Of a DNA stretch of 64,000 nucleotides, positions 1 through 7,713 are shown piece after piece. The translations under genes were made by a program, and so were the position numbers. Within the stretch, counting starts at the first letter, position 1. The number at the start of each line of letters is the position of its first letter. Origin of the DNA: Dyadobacter psychrotolerans (GTDB lineage Bacteria; Bacteroidota; Bacteroidia; Cytophagales; Spirosomataceae); NCBI RefSeq assembly GCF_004349265.1, contig NZ_SMFL01000001.1, positions 744,001 to 808,000 of the forward strand, written 5' to 3'. The notes under the pieces were generated by a model that was not told where the DNA came from, did no database searches, and saw nothing but the letters and a program-made list of their open reading frames with translations.

Positions 1-2
1 TT

Positions 3-173
3 TTGACGGAAATTTATCGTAACCGTTGTATCGAACTGTTTATGTCTGGTTTAAAACTGGAAGATTCACGCCGCTTTGCAAGGCCGGAAACAGAACGTAA
101 CCGTACCTGGTATCCTTATCCAACCAACGAAAGACAAAACAATACCAGCACGCCTGCCGATCCTGCGAATTGA
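3..173 (+). CDS. SusD/RagB-like outer-membrane protein, C-terminal fragment
   Basis: The window opens inside a gene; 56 codons remain before the TGA stop at 171-173. The fragment contains YRNRCIELFMSGLKLEDSRR and then RNRTWYPYPTNER, ending in ADPAN. The pattern 'R..EL...G....D.RR' followed by an aromatic, Pro/Asn-rich tail is typical of the C-terminal end of SusD/RagB nutrient-binding lipoproteins, which sit on the outer membrane beside a SusC TonB-dependent transporter and bind glycans. The signal peptide, TPR core and SusC partner lie outside the window, so the substrate cannot be inferred. A strong hairpin follows 22 bp after the stop. The family call rests on a short tail only. Confidence 0.72.
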   Translation: MTEIYRNRCIELFMSGLKLEDSRRFARPETERNRTWYPYPTNERQNNTSTPADPAN

Positions 174-195
174 CGTAAATATTTTGGCACAAAAA

Positions 196-223
196 AGTCC
201 TCCGGCAGGTTTGCCGGAGGACT
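196..223. terminator. Rho-independent terminator between convergent genes
   Basis: A perfect 12-bp stem (196-207 with 212-223) closes a 4-nt loop. On the minus strand it runs straight into a U-tract (AAAAAA at 191-196 on the plus strand), so it terminates the minus-strand gene at 258-653 well. On the plus strand only ACTTATTT follows, so it is a weaker stop for the SusD-like gene. Confidence 0.85.
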
Positions 224-257
224 ACTTATTTAAAATTCATGGCTTCTTTTCTGATTA

Positions 258-653
258 TTAACCTCTGCTGCGGGGACGATCGTTGTAACGGTCAAACTTT
301 TGCGCTCTTTCGTAAGCCATCAACCGTTGGTGCTGAACTGGCGTTAAAACAGAAAGTATCTCACGTTGTTTTTGCTGCTCCAGACGTTTTGTATTTTGCG
401 ATTGTCCTCTTCTGTTGTTGAAAGCCATTCGGTCATAACGGTTTTCAATTTTCTTGATTTCATTTTCCTGTTTCCGTGTCAGCTTTACTATTTTATCCAG
501 TTGGTTGATCTGATATTCCTCGATTGCGTTGTCCAAACGACCATTTGAATAAACCGGAACGTCGTGTCCTTTCGATGGATATCCTTTTTGGGCAAAACCA
601 TTACCTACTGTAAGTATTGCCAAAGCTGCGATTGCGAAGATTGCCTTTTTCAT
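258..653 (-). CDS. Spy/CpxP-like periplasmic protein, paralogue 1
   Basis: A 131-residue exported protein. Residues 1-21 form a clear signal peptide (MKKAIFAIAALAILTVGNGFA, cut before QKGYP). The mature part is charged and probably helical. It carries two LTxxQ motifs, LTRKQ (about 59) and LTPVQ (about 103), the hallmark of Spy/CpxP-type periplasmic chaperones and stress sensors, so a role in binding misfolded envelope proteins is plausible. This is inferred from motifs; no enzyme signature is seen. A second copy lies at 1908-2345. The two share the signal peptide at DNA level, an upstream inverted repeat (735-759) and a 3' hairpin, so they are probably co-regulated duplicates. Confidence 0.72.
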   Translation of the reverse strand: MKKAIFAIAALAILTVGNGFAQKGYPSKGHDVPVYSNGRLDNAIEEYQINQLDKIVKLTRKQENEIKKIENRYDRMAFNNRRGQSQNTKRLEQQKQREILSVLTPVQHQRLMAYERAQKFDRYNDRPRSRG

Positions 654-660
654 GGTTTCT
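592..660. repeat. 69-bp segment identical to 2284-2352
   Basis: This covers the first ~20 codons and the first bases upstream of the start of the 258-653 gene. It matches 2284-2352 base for base, including synonymous positions, while the mature parts of the two proteins differ widely. Confidence 0.9.
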
Positions 661-734
661 ATATGTTTAAAATTGTTCGTTAATGATAGTTAGAGGGGCT
701 TTTTGCTATGTAGTTTAACGGGCACAAAAGGCAA

Positions 735-759
735 TCTACCGGTAGGGGTTTACAGTAGA
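735..759. promoter_or_regulatory. Inverted-repeat operator upstream of Spy-like gene 1
   Basis: TCTACCG (735-741) and CAGTAGA (753-759) form an inverted repeat with an 11-bp spacer, 82 bp before the start at 653. The same half-sites with the same 11-bp spacer occur at 2426-2450, 81 bp before the paralogue. Conservation of half-sites with a diverged spacer suggests a dimeric regulator site. Confidence 0.6.
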
Positions 760-825
760 TGAGGTGGTGGTATTAATCGACCAACAGGGTTATTTGGGTG
801 AGTTGTTTCGTTTTTTAAATAAAAT

Positions 826-875
826 AAAGTGTCCGTTTATAACGAACAAGATTGTTTGATAGTAACGAACACTTT
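826..875. repeat. Composite palindrome, copy 1
   Basis: The order is TGTCCG (830) - N7 - CGAACA (843) - N4 - TGTTTG (853) - N7 - CGAACA (866). The outer arms AAAGTGTCCG and CGAACACTTT also pair with one mismatch, and a T-run follows. Copy 2 at 1082-1129 has the same spacings. The half-site words match those of the activator sites in the ABC locus, but the spacer is 7 instead of 4. Confidence 0.65.
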
Positions 876-1081
876 TTTATTTCCCGAATATGTAAAATCC
901 GAACTTTTGTAGTTCACGGTTTACCTTAACCTATTTGTAAAAATGTTCATGTTCAACTCGGTCTTCATTTAGTGCAAGAGGGAACGTAAGTCTCCAATCG
1001 AGTCTTACTTGATATTAGTTCTGTGATGACACAGACCACGGTTGAGAAATTTTTAAGTAGGCTGATTTTTAAATCAAATAA

Positions 1082-1129
1082 AATTGTTCGTTGGCAACGA
1101 ACAAAGTTGTTTGATGAGAATGGACAGTT
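1082..1129. repeat. Composite palindrome, copy 2
   Basis: TGTTCG (1085) - N7 - CGAACA (1098) - N4 - TGTTTG (1108) - N7 - TGGACA (1121). Every spacing equals copy 1, and the base changes keep pairing through G-T wobbles. The first half is a perfect dyad, TTGTTCGTT-GGC-AACGAACAA. It is preceded by a TTTTTAAAT(C)AAATAAA string also found before copy 1. Confidence 0.65.
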
Positions 1130-1167
1130 CCAGGCTGCGCTCACGAGTCGATCCCCATTTATGATCT

Positions 1168-1725
1168 TTAATCCTCAATAATCCCTCCCAAAAAATTAAG
1201 TTGAACTACTCCGCTATTTATCGTCACATAGTAATCGTCGACAGAAGAAGGCCCAAGAATTTGAATGATAGCCGTGTTATTTTTAATGTATACAGGACTG
1301 CCTATATTATATTTCATGTTATCCGCTCCCTCTCCATGGACACAAGTAATGATCATGTCTCTTTCTTCCTTCGAAAGAAGCACATCACGTAATGTTTCTA
1401 AATCTGTTACAAAACCTACGGTTGACATGCTTAGTCTGCTCACAAGCATAGCATAGTGAAAATCCTCTTCTAATTTTGGATCTAACTTAAAGAGTATTTC
1501 TGCATTCGTAGAATCCAGCAGTAAAATTGAAACCAAGTCAAATTTTTTTGTTATCAGTTCCGAATTTCGATTTACTCTAAAGACTTTTTCAAAATCTTGG
1601 TAATCAATGAATTCCAAAATCACCTCCTCCTGTTCTGAAGTCGCAGCCTCCCGTATCCCAGACTGACCGCAGGAGAAAAAAACAAAAAGAATAAATACAA
1701 AATAGTAGTTGTAAATATTGTTCAT
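1168..1725 (-). CDS. Lipoprotein of unknown function
   Basis: About 185 residues when started at the Met of MNNIYNYYFVFILFVFF-SCGQ. That start gives a hydrophobic signal and a lipobox cysteine (FFSC|G), so it is preferred over the upstream start at 1785, which would put ~20 residues before the signal. A Met two codons upstream (1731) is equally possible. The mature part is acidic, begins with a short linker (GQSGIREAATSEQ), and shows no motif I recognise. It sits between the two Spy-like paralogues on the same strand, but has its own spacing to both and an inverted-repeat-rich region downstream. Confidence 0.6.
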   Translation of the reverse strand: MNNIYNYYFVFILFVFFSCGQSGIREAATSEQEEVILEFIDYQDFEKVFRVNRNSELITKKFDLVSILLLDSTNAEILFKLDPKLEEDFHYAMLVSRLSMSTVGFVTDLETLRDVLLSKEERDMIITCVHGEGADNMKYNIGSPVYIKNNTAIIQILGPSSVDDYYVTINSGVVQLNFLGGIIED

Positions 1726-1838
1726 AGCCATAAATGGAAATAATTCCTTTTTGAAGAAATATAGTTGTTTGTTATCAGCTAACACATATTAATTTATGCT
1801 TTTAAAAAAATATCAACGCAAGATATAAAACAAAAAAA

Positions 1839-1873
1839 TCCTCCGACAAACCTGAAACCGGTATGTCGGAGGA
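1839..1873 (-). terminator. Terminator of Spy-like paralogue 2
   Basis: TCCTCCGACA (1839-1848) pairs with TGTCGGAGGA (1864-1873). A run of seven A at 1832-1838 gives the U-tract on the minus strand. It corresponds in position to the hairpin after paralogue 1, and the segment next to it (CTATTTAAAATTCATGGC) is shared by both copies. Confidence 0.85.
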
Positions 1874-1907
1874 AAACTATTTAAAATTCATGGCTTACTC
1901 TTAAACT

Positions 1908-2345
1908 CTAACCTCTGCGGCTGTTATTTTTGTTGCTACTGTCAAATTTGTCACGACCATTGTATTTCTGAGCGTTTTCGAAGGCTACTAGTTTTTGACG
2001 TTGGTAAGAAGTCAGTACTTCGAGAATATCGTGTTGTTTTTGTACTTCAAGTCGTTTGATACTTTCCAGCGTCTGCGATTTTTTGCTGCTTTTGACAACC
2101 CGGTCATAATAACTTTCGATTTTTTTAATCTCAATTTCCTGGTTGCGTGTCAAACTTACAATGTTGTCAAGTTTGTTGACATCGTACTCTTCAACTGAAT
2201 TATCTACACGTGCATTATTTTTGTAAACCGGACCGCTGTGTCCCTTTGACTGATATACTTCTTTTGATGGATAACCCTTTTGAGCAAAACCATTACCTAC
2301 TGTAAGTATTGCCAAAGCTGCGATTGCGAAGATTGCCTTTTTCAT
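1908..2345 (-). CDS. Spy/CpxP-like periplasmic protein, paralogue 2
   Basis: A 145-residue exported protein, the longer twin of the 258-653 product. The first 21 residues are identical in protein and DNA. The mature chain keeps the GYPSK start, the VEEYDVNKLDNIVSLTRNQ segment and the second LTxxQ motif (LTSYQRQKL), but its C-terminus is different (DSSNKNNSRRG). The insertion SKEVYQ after the signal accounts for part of the extra length. It has its own promoter with the TCTACCG...CAGTAGA inverted repeat and its own terminator, so it is a separate unit rather than an operon with its neighbours. A periplasmic chaperone or stress-sensing role is inferred from the LTxxQ motifs only. Confidence 0.72.
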   Translation of the reverse strand: MKKAIFAIAALAILTVGNGFAQKGYPSKEVYQSKGHSGPVYKNNARVDNSVEEYDVNKLDNIVSLTRNQEIEIKKIESYYDRVVKSSKKSQTLESIKRLEVQKQHDILEVLTSYQRQKLVAFENAQKYNGRDKFDSSNKNNSRRG

Positions 2346-2352
2346 GGTTTCT
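2284..2352. repeat. 69-bp segment identical to 592-660
   Basis: Signal-peptide codons plus the bases just upstream of the start of the 1908-2345 gene, without a single difference from 592-660. Confidence 0.9.
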
Positions 2353-2425
2353 AATGTTTAAATTTGTTCGTTAATGATAGTTAGAGGGCCTTTTTTCATC
2401 AACGTTTAAACGGCTGAAAGAGCAA

Positions 2426-2450
2426 TCTACCGAAACAGTATCACAGTAGA
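2426..2450. promoter_or_regulatory. Inverted-repeat operator upstream of Spy-like gene 2
   Basis: TCTACCG (2426-2432), an 11-bp spacer and CAGTAGA (2444-2450): the same design and distance from the start codon as 735-759. The spacers differ, which argues that the half-sites themselves are conserved. Confidence 0.6.
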
Positions 2451-2481
2451 CGAACGGTTACAATTCGCCGATGAAATGGTT

Positions 2482-4110
2482 TTAGTTCTTTTGCAGTATT
2501 AGAATAAAGTCCGTTTCCGAAGGAGATGTAATTTCAATTGTCCCTTTTTTGTAAAGAACATTTGCGATCCGGGATTCTCCATTTGAAGGATCAAACCAGC
2601 TTCCGCTATATTTTATACCACCGCTGTTAGCAAGACGTAGAACCGTTTTTACAGGAACATAAGCCATGACGAGCCGATGACCGTCAGATCTTACAATGGA
2701 TACAAATTCTTCAGGCCTGGTGACCTGCGACAAGTTTAATTCAGGAGCCGGTTTCAAATTCCACCAATTATATTTTTCAATAAAATCCGAAAGTAACCCA
2801 ATCTGGATGCTGCCGGGAAGTTTAATACTTTCAAACCAGGGACGCAGGAAAGCAGGTTTTCTGTGGTTCAAAATTTCCTCGCCGGGCCGGATCCATGGCC
2901 ATATCCCATTGGCACCGTAAGCAATACCGGCGACAGGTGTTGAAAATAAACTCCAGTAACTCGCATTACGAACCTGTTTGTCTTTAATAGCCGGTGAAAT
3001 ATCTTCATAACAAGGCTCCATGTTGATAAAAACTTTCGGTGGCAATTTCATCCAGTCCGTCGCTACCGGCCCTTTTGTGATCCAGTTTGCAGTGTTGGCT
3101 CCATTGTCATGGCCAGTCTGGTAGCCAATAATGTCAAGCCACTCTTCATTTGCATATTCTTTCCCTATCCATGATTTCCCCTGTGAATGCAGAGAAACCA
3201 CACCAGGATGTTCTCCGCCAAATACAGACCGGCCAATGTTTTTCCAGCGCTGCTCATTTTCATCCGTGTACTTACCGTCGCCGCCCAAAATCCAGATCAC
3301 ATGATTGGCTCCATAACGTGCTACCATGTAATTCGCAAGTAGAGCCGCTTCCTGGTCCGGCAGGTAATAACCAGGGCTGAGCTCTCTTCCTGTGGATACC
3401 GGTAAAGCCCATAAAAGCACAGGAGCGGCAACAAGTCCGCGTTTGTTTATTTCATCTATTTTTTTGTCAAGATGCTTAAAGTAAGACGGATTTATTTTAA
3501 TGCGGCCGCTTCCCTCAAAAGCAACTTGCCCTTCGCTATTTTTATCTCCGCCACGCCATTGGGTCGCGGCAAATTGAATTACATTGTAATGATTTTTTAC
3601 TCTGTCGTCCAGATACATGCTCCATTCCTCAGCGGTGGATTTAAGCGTGCCGTTCCAGGCGGTGCAGGCTGTATAGAAAAACGGCGTTCCGTCGGCATGG
3701 GACAAGTAATAGGATCCTTTCGGGTGAACGATATGCCCTTTGGAATAAATAGCAAGAGTACTATTTGGCTCTGAACATTCAAACGTTCCTTCAATATGGT
3801 GTAAACCGGTATTTAAAGTGTCCGAACAAAAGGATTGGTACACCCACGAACCGGTTTCGTCGGGAGAAAACCTGACTTTCCATGTTTTGTCTCCGTCCCA
3901 AAAGCCGTTTATAATTTTAACCCTGCCGGATGGAGATTCAAACCGAACGTGAAAACGCTGTAAGTTATAAACCGGATTTTCATAGGTTTTGGCACTCTGA
4001 AATTGCTTTTCAAACTTTGTCCAGATTGGTGTTTGACCGGAAGCCGATGTGATTATGCCCAGTAAAAAAAATGCACCACTAAGGCGAAGTAAAATCTGTT
4101 TATATTTCAT
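2482..4110 (-). CDS. Apiosidase-like glycoside hydrolase (DUF5060 + DUF4038)
   Basis: About 542 residues from MKYKQILLRL, which starts a good signal peptide ending ITSASGQ; an upstream start at 4140 adds ten residues and is less likely. After the signal comes a ~85-residue beta-sandwich of the DUF5060 type (YNLQRFHVRFESPSGR, GFWDGDKTWKVRF), then a TIM-barrel-like DUF4038 region (about 125-440) with FFYTACTAWNG, HVIWILGGDG and NMEPCYED, then a small C-terminal beta domain of the putative collagen-binding type. This architecture is found in GH140-like apiosidases and related pectin-active enzymes. The protein is probably periplasmic or secreted and acts on plant side-chain sugars; the exact bond cannot be told. 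Acidic residues near EPCYED and LGGDG are candidates for catalysis. Confidence 0.8.
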   Translation of the reverse strand: MKYKQILLRLSGAFFLLGIITSASGQTPIWTKFEKQFQSAKTYENPVYNLQRFHVRFESPSGRVKIINGFWDGDKTWKVRFSPDETGSWVYQSFCSDTLNTGLHHIEGTFECSEPNSTLAIYSKGHIVHPKGSYYLSHADGTPFFYTACTAWNGTLKSTAEEWSMYLDDRVKNHYNVIQFAATQWRGGDKNSEGQVAFEGSGRIKINPSYFKHLDKKIDEINKRGLVAAPVLLWALPVSTGRELSPGYYLPDQEAALLANYMVARYGANHVIWILGGDGKYTDENEQRWKNIGRSVFGGEHPGVVSLHSQGKSWIGKEYANEEWLDIIGYQTGHDNGANTANWITKGPVATDWMKLPPKVFINMEPCYEDISPAIKDKQVRNASYWSLFSTPVAGIAYGANGIWPWIRPGEEILNHRKPAFLRPWFESIKLPGSIQIGLLSDFIEKYNWWNLKPAPELNLSQVTRPEEFVSIVRSDGHRLVMAYVPVKTVLRLANSGGIKYSGSWFDPSNGESRIANVLYKKGTIEITSPSETDFILILQKN

Positions 4111-4328
4111 TGGATAACTCTTATAAGGGATGTTATTCAAAGCAATTTTTCCATCTTTTCTATTGGGATTTTTGTATCGGATATAAGTAAATATTTGAAT
4201 GGTTTGATGGCCTTATTTGGATAAAATAATGGCAATAATTTCATTATGAATGGCTATTTCCTTAAATATGCAGTAGCATACTATAAAACAGGAAAATCCG
4301 TTTTCCATTTATATAAATTATTCTATTT

Positions 4329-5084
4329 GTGAAACAAACTTTACCTCCCGCTATAAAATCAGGATTTTTGAAGGCAGCCACTGTTTTGTTCGCAGTATTG
4401 GCGGTCCTTGCCGTTCAATCATGCAGCACTTCCGATACAGATCCCATTGATCCTTACGACTACTATCCGGTTCAGCTAGGCCAGTACAAAATTTATCAGG
4501 TAGATGAAGATGTATACTCTACCGGCAGCAGAGTTCCGGTTACGAAAAAATGGCAGGAAAAAGATGAAGTAACAAGTGTAAGTGAAGATGCTTCCGGAAA
4601 TAAAACTTATATTTTCTCCCGTTCTACAAGAAATACCGCAGCCCAGTCGTGGCAAAAAATTAAAGAATTCAGTGTGCAGCACTTTGCTGACAGAGTGGTG
4701 GTTAATCTGGACAATGAAGTTTTTTTACCGCTCGTTTTCCCTTATAATTCCACTATTAACTGGGATGGGTATCAGTACTTCAACATGGATGACCAGGACC
4801 CAAGATATGGCTCTGAGCACCATTATGAGAATATCAACCAGGCTCTTACTGTCAACAATCTGAATTTTGACAAAACGATAAAAGTATCGGAACGCAGTGA
4901 TACAACCGGGCAGGCTCAATTCAGGCTGGGTTTTAAAGTGTATGCTTCCGGCGTAGGACTTGTTGCCGATGAACAAACTGACTTTGATTATCTACAGGAA
5001 AACGGAGAATTTATTGGTTACAGAACAATCGGCTCCGGAACGAGAAGGATTAAGAGAATTATTGAATCAGGCGTTTTAGAATAA
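4329..5084 (+). CDS. Putative lipoprotein of unknown function
   Basis: 251 residues, apparently starting at GTG. A hydrophobic stretch (KAATVLFAVLAVLAV) leads to a lipobox VQSC|S, so it is a lipoprotein. The mature part starts SDTDPIDPYDYYPVQLGQYKIYQVDEDVY, resembling Bacteroidota surface lipoproteins with a 'YYPLxxGNYWxYxV' opening, and is rich in beta-type sequence with many aromatic residues. No catalytic motif is recognised. It is followed 20 bp later by the structured element at 5105-5194 and a terminator, and lies divergent from the apiosidase-like gene. Confidence 0.68.
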   Translation: MKQTLPPAIKSGFLKAATVLFAVLAVLAVQSCSTSDTDPIDPYDYYPVQLGQYKIYQVDEDVYSTGSRVPVTKKWQEKDEVTSVSEDASGNKTYIFSRSTRNTAAQSWQKIKEFSVQHFADRVVVNLDNEVFLPLVFPYNSTINWDGYQYFNMDDQDPRYGSEHHYENINQALTVNNLNFDKTIKVSERSDTTGQAQFRLGFKVYASGVGLVADEQTDFDYLQENGEFIGYRTIGSGTRRIKRIIESGVLE

Positions 5085-5104
5085 CGTTACCTCTCGGTTG
5101 AAAT

Positions 5105-5194
5105 GCCGCGTGAGGGATAGAACGGAAAGCCCGCAGCAGTGAGGCACGAGCTGCGAGGACTTGCAGTGATAGCCCGGCCCGCAGGGACACGCCC
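5105..5194 (+). ncRNA. Structured RNA-like element (resembles Flavo-1 type)
   Basis: A GC-rich block unlike its surroundings. The outer arms GCGTG (5108-5112) and CACGC (5188-5192) pair; the inner arms CGCAGC (5132-5137) and GCTGCG (5150-5155) pair around AGTGAGGCACGA; and GATAG occurs on both sides (5116-5120 and 5168-5172). The string GATAG...GGAAA...TGAGGCACGAG...GATAGC is one I recall from intergenic repeats in Flavobacteria and relatives, probably the Flavo-1 RNA class. That identification is from memory. It is followed directly by a terminator, so it is either a small RNA or the 3' end of the lipoprotein mRNA. Confidence 0.45.
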
Positions 5195-5204
5195 AAATGT
5201 AAAA

Positions 5205-5246
5205 AGCAGAAAAGGATTCTCAATGGCTCTCCTTCTCTGTTTTTTA
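5205..5246. terminator. Bidirectional terminator
   Basis: GCAGAAAAGGA (5206-5216) pairs with TCCTTCTCTGT (5230-5240) with one mismatch. A-runs at 5201-5205 and T-runs at 5240-5245 extend the stem and supply U-tracts on both strands. It serves the element at 5105-5194 on the plus strand and the permease gene ending at 5262 on the minus strand. Confidence 0.75.
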
Positions 5247-5261
5247 AATTTTTTGCCTCAG

Positions 5262-7676
5262 CTATTCACTCCTCAACGCTTTCACAGGATTCATCAAGGC
5301 TGCTTTTATGCTTTGGAAACTGATCGTAATTAAAGCAATGAGAACCACGGCAACTCCGGTTAGCACAAATACACTCCAGTTGATTTCGATTTTGTAAGTA
5401 AAGTCCTGCAACCATTCGTTCATGGCGTACCAGGCGATGGGTGACGCGATGACAAGTGCTACGATGATCAGTTTGACGAAATCAATCGAAAACAGACCGA
5501 AAATATGGAGCGCCGATGCTCCGATGGCTTTCCGGATTCCCATTTCCTTGGTTCTGGATTCGGCCATAAAAGCTACAACGCCATAAAGTCCAAGGCAACC
5601 GATAAAGATGGCGATACCCGCCAATATCCTAAACAGATCAAACAGCTTTTGTTCTTTATCATAAAAACTGCTGAGTTTTTCGTCAAAAAAAGTGTAACTG
5701 AAAACATGATCCGGGAAAGTGGCGGCCCAAACCTTTTCAATCCTGTCTATCTGTGTTTTGCCTGCATTTTTCGCCAATTTAACACTCAGCATTCCGTAGT
5801 TATCTTTCAGGGTGGTCATTACGCATGGGATAATTTCACGGTGCAGACTAAATGTGTTGAAGTTTTTAACAACACCCACAATAGGCAGTTTAAAATCAGA
5901 ACCCCCGATCGCCATTCTTTTACCAATAATTTCCTGCGGACTTTTGAACCCAAGCTTTTGAACAAATGCCTCGTTGACAACATATTCACGAATGGTGTCT
6001 GATGGAAAATACATTCTTCCGGCGATCATTTCCAGTCCGTATGTGTGGGCCCAGGCTGTATCTGCCGGTCTCATAACAATGTCAAAATCCAGAAAATCTG
6101 TATCGTTTTCAAAGGTAAAACCGGTTTGCCAGTTACTTTGAGACATGGGTGTAAAAGAACTGAAACTGATAGAGTTAATACCGGATTCTCCTTTCAGCTG
6201 TGCTGCCAGTTTTTCGATTTCTCCATGTTCATGCTCAGGAACCACTACGTTTACAATCTCATCCTTATCAAAACCGACGTCCATTGTTTTAAAATATTTC
6301 ATCTGGCTGTAAGCGATCAAAGTCCCGATCAAAACGGCCTGTGAAATGGCAAATTGTAAAACGATTAACCCTCTGCGCAGATTGGACTGATGGCTGCCTG
6401 ACGAATGTGCTTTGCCTTTTAAAGCGAGTATCGGCTGATAACCGGATACGATCATGGCAGGGTAAATGCCTGCAAGGAACGTTGTGGTAATCATTAGAAT
6501 AAGCAGGAAGATAATGATCGAAGGATCTTTAATAAACCATACACCTTCTGATTTGATGTTGAGAATGTTGGCAACATAGGGCAGCACGAGCTGCGCTACA
6601 ACAAGTCCCAAGATCACAGAAAGAAAAGTAATAACACCCGTTTCTGAGAAATACTGACGTAAAAGCTGTGAACGTGTGCTTCCCAGAACCTTCCTTACGC
6701 CGACTTCGCGAGAACGGCGCAGAGCCTGAGCCGTGGCAAGATTAACAAAGTTTACACAGGCTGTAATCAGTATAAAAACACCAACCAGAACCATCGACCA
6801 GATCATCCCTTTGCTGATTGTTCGTCCGGCATAGTTGCTCATTTTTGTAGCAAAATGAATATCTTTGACCGGCTGCAGTAAGAATTCCAGGTCGGCTGCA
6901 GTTTTTGCATCAAGATATTTTTTACTAAAGGTAACCATCTGTTTTTCAAACTGATCTTTGCTGATTGCAGCAGGAAGTTTGATATACATTTGTCCCCCGC
7001 CATAGCTCGAAATCCAGTCGTTCCACTCGGTGAAGGATCCGTACTCTTTTAAAGAAGAAAACGAAAGCATGACTGTAAACGGGAAGTTGGTGGTAACCGG
7101 CGAATCTTTTATCAGGCCGGTTACGATGAAATTCATTTTATTATTGATCCGGATCGTCTTACCCATCGGATCTGCATCGCCAAAGTATTTTTGCGCCTGA
7201 CGCTCGGTCAGCACAACGGATCCGGGATTGGTCAGCGATGTTTTGGGAGATCCTTTCAGCCAGGTATAATCCAACAGATTAAAATATTCCGGCCCAACAA
7301 AAGAAACGGCGTAAAACGGGTCAACAAATTTCTTTTTTGATACCCCTTCAATGTTTGTCACCAGCGTTTCGCGCATTCCATAGGTGCAGGTAACCTGGTT
7401 TTTGATCTCCGGAAAATCGTTTCGCATTGCTTCAAGAACAGGAAGAGGTATGCCGGGGTTGTAACCTTTCTCACCGTTTGCTTTTGTATGACGGATAATA
7501 CGGTAAACCTGATCGGTATTCTGATGATGCTTATCAAAGCTCACTTCGTAACGCACCGTAAAAAAGATCAGCAGACAACAAGCCAACCCGAGGGTAAGAC
7601 CGGTGATGTTGATGACTGTAAAGTTCCAGTTACGCCGGAGGTTGCGTAATGAAGTAATGAAATAGTTTTTGATCAT
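5262..7676 (-). CDS. ABC transporter permease, MacB/FtsX type (permease 1 of 6)
   Basis: 804 residues with two MacB-PCD + FtsX modules in one chain, the usual layout of the Bacteroidota DUF214 family. The first membrane segment is at about 18-41, a large periplasmic domain follows (about 45-280), then three membrane helices (about 288-408). A second module starts at LRRGLIVLQFAIS (about 430), has its own periplasmic domain, and ends with three helices (about 677-785). The conserved tail SFQSIKAALMNPVKALRSE is shared with its paralogues. There is no ATPase domain, so it needs an external ATPase; the only candidate in the locus is at 22837. It lies 37 bp after the stop of permease 2 and is probably co-transcribed with it. 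Substrate unknown; efflux or envelope remodelling is inferred from the MacB family. Confidence 0.85.
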   Translation of the reverse strand: MIKNYFITSLRNLRRNWNFTVINITGLTLGLACCLLIFFTVRYEVSFDKHHQNTDQVYRIIRHTKANGEKGYNPGIPLPVLEAMRNDFPEIKNQVTCTYGMRETLVTNIEGVSKKKFVDPFYAVSFVGPEYFNLLDYTWLKGSPKTSLTNPGSVVLTERQAQKYFGDADPMGKTIRINNKMNFIVTGLIKDSPVTTNFPFTVMLSFSSLKEYGSFTEWNDWISSYGGGQMYIKLPAAISKDQFEKQMVTFSKKYLDAKTAADLEFLLQPVKDIHFATKMSNYAGRTISKGMIWSMVLVGVFILITACVNFVNLATAQALRRSREVGVRKVLGSTRSQLLRQYFSETGVITFLSVILGLVVAQLVLPYVANILNIKSEGVWFIKDPSIIIFLLILMITTTFLAGIYPAMIVSGYQPILALKGKAHSSGSHQSNLRRGLIVLQFAISQAVLIGTLIAYSQMKYFKTMDVGFDKDEIVNVVVPEHEHGEIEKLAAQLKGESGINSISFSSFTPMSQSNWQTGFTFENDTDFLDFDIVMRPADTAWAHTYGLEMIAGRMYFPSDTIREYVVNEAFVQKLGFKSPQEIIGKRMAIGGSDFKLPIVGVVKNFNTFSLHREIIPCVMTTLKDNYGMLSVKLAKNAGKTQIDRIEKVWAATFPDHVFSYTFFDEKLSSFYDKEQKLFDLFRILAGIAIFIGCLGLYGVVAFMAESRTKEMGIRKAIGASALHIFGLFSIDFVKLIIVALVIASPIAWYAMNEWLQDFTYKIEINWSVFVLTGVAVVLIALITISFQSIKAALMNPVKALRSE

Positions 7677-7713
7677 GGCTATCGGGGCTCAAAGGCCTTT
7701 GTCTGTTTGTTGC

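Larger units (their letters stand above)
654..1167. other. 514-bp non-coding region rich in inverted repeats
   Basis: No convincing coding frame is visible. It holds the promoter side of the Spy-like gene (654-760), two copies of a composite palindrome (826-875 and 1082-1129), a GTAAG...CTTAC hairpin near 987-1009 with one T-T mismatch, and a TCTGTG-ATGA-CACAGA hairpin near 1020-1035. This density of dyads is unusual and could reflect regulator sites, a small RNA, or a relic of a mobile element. Confidence 0.6.
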
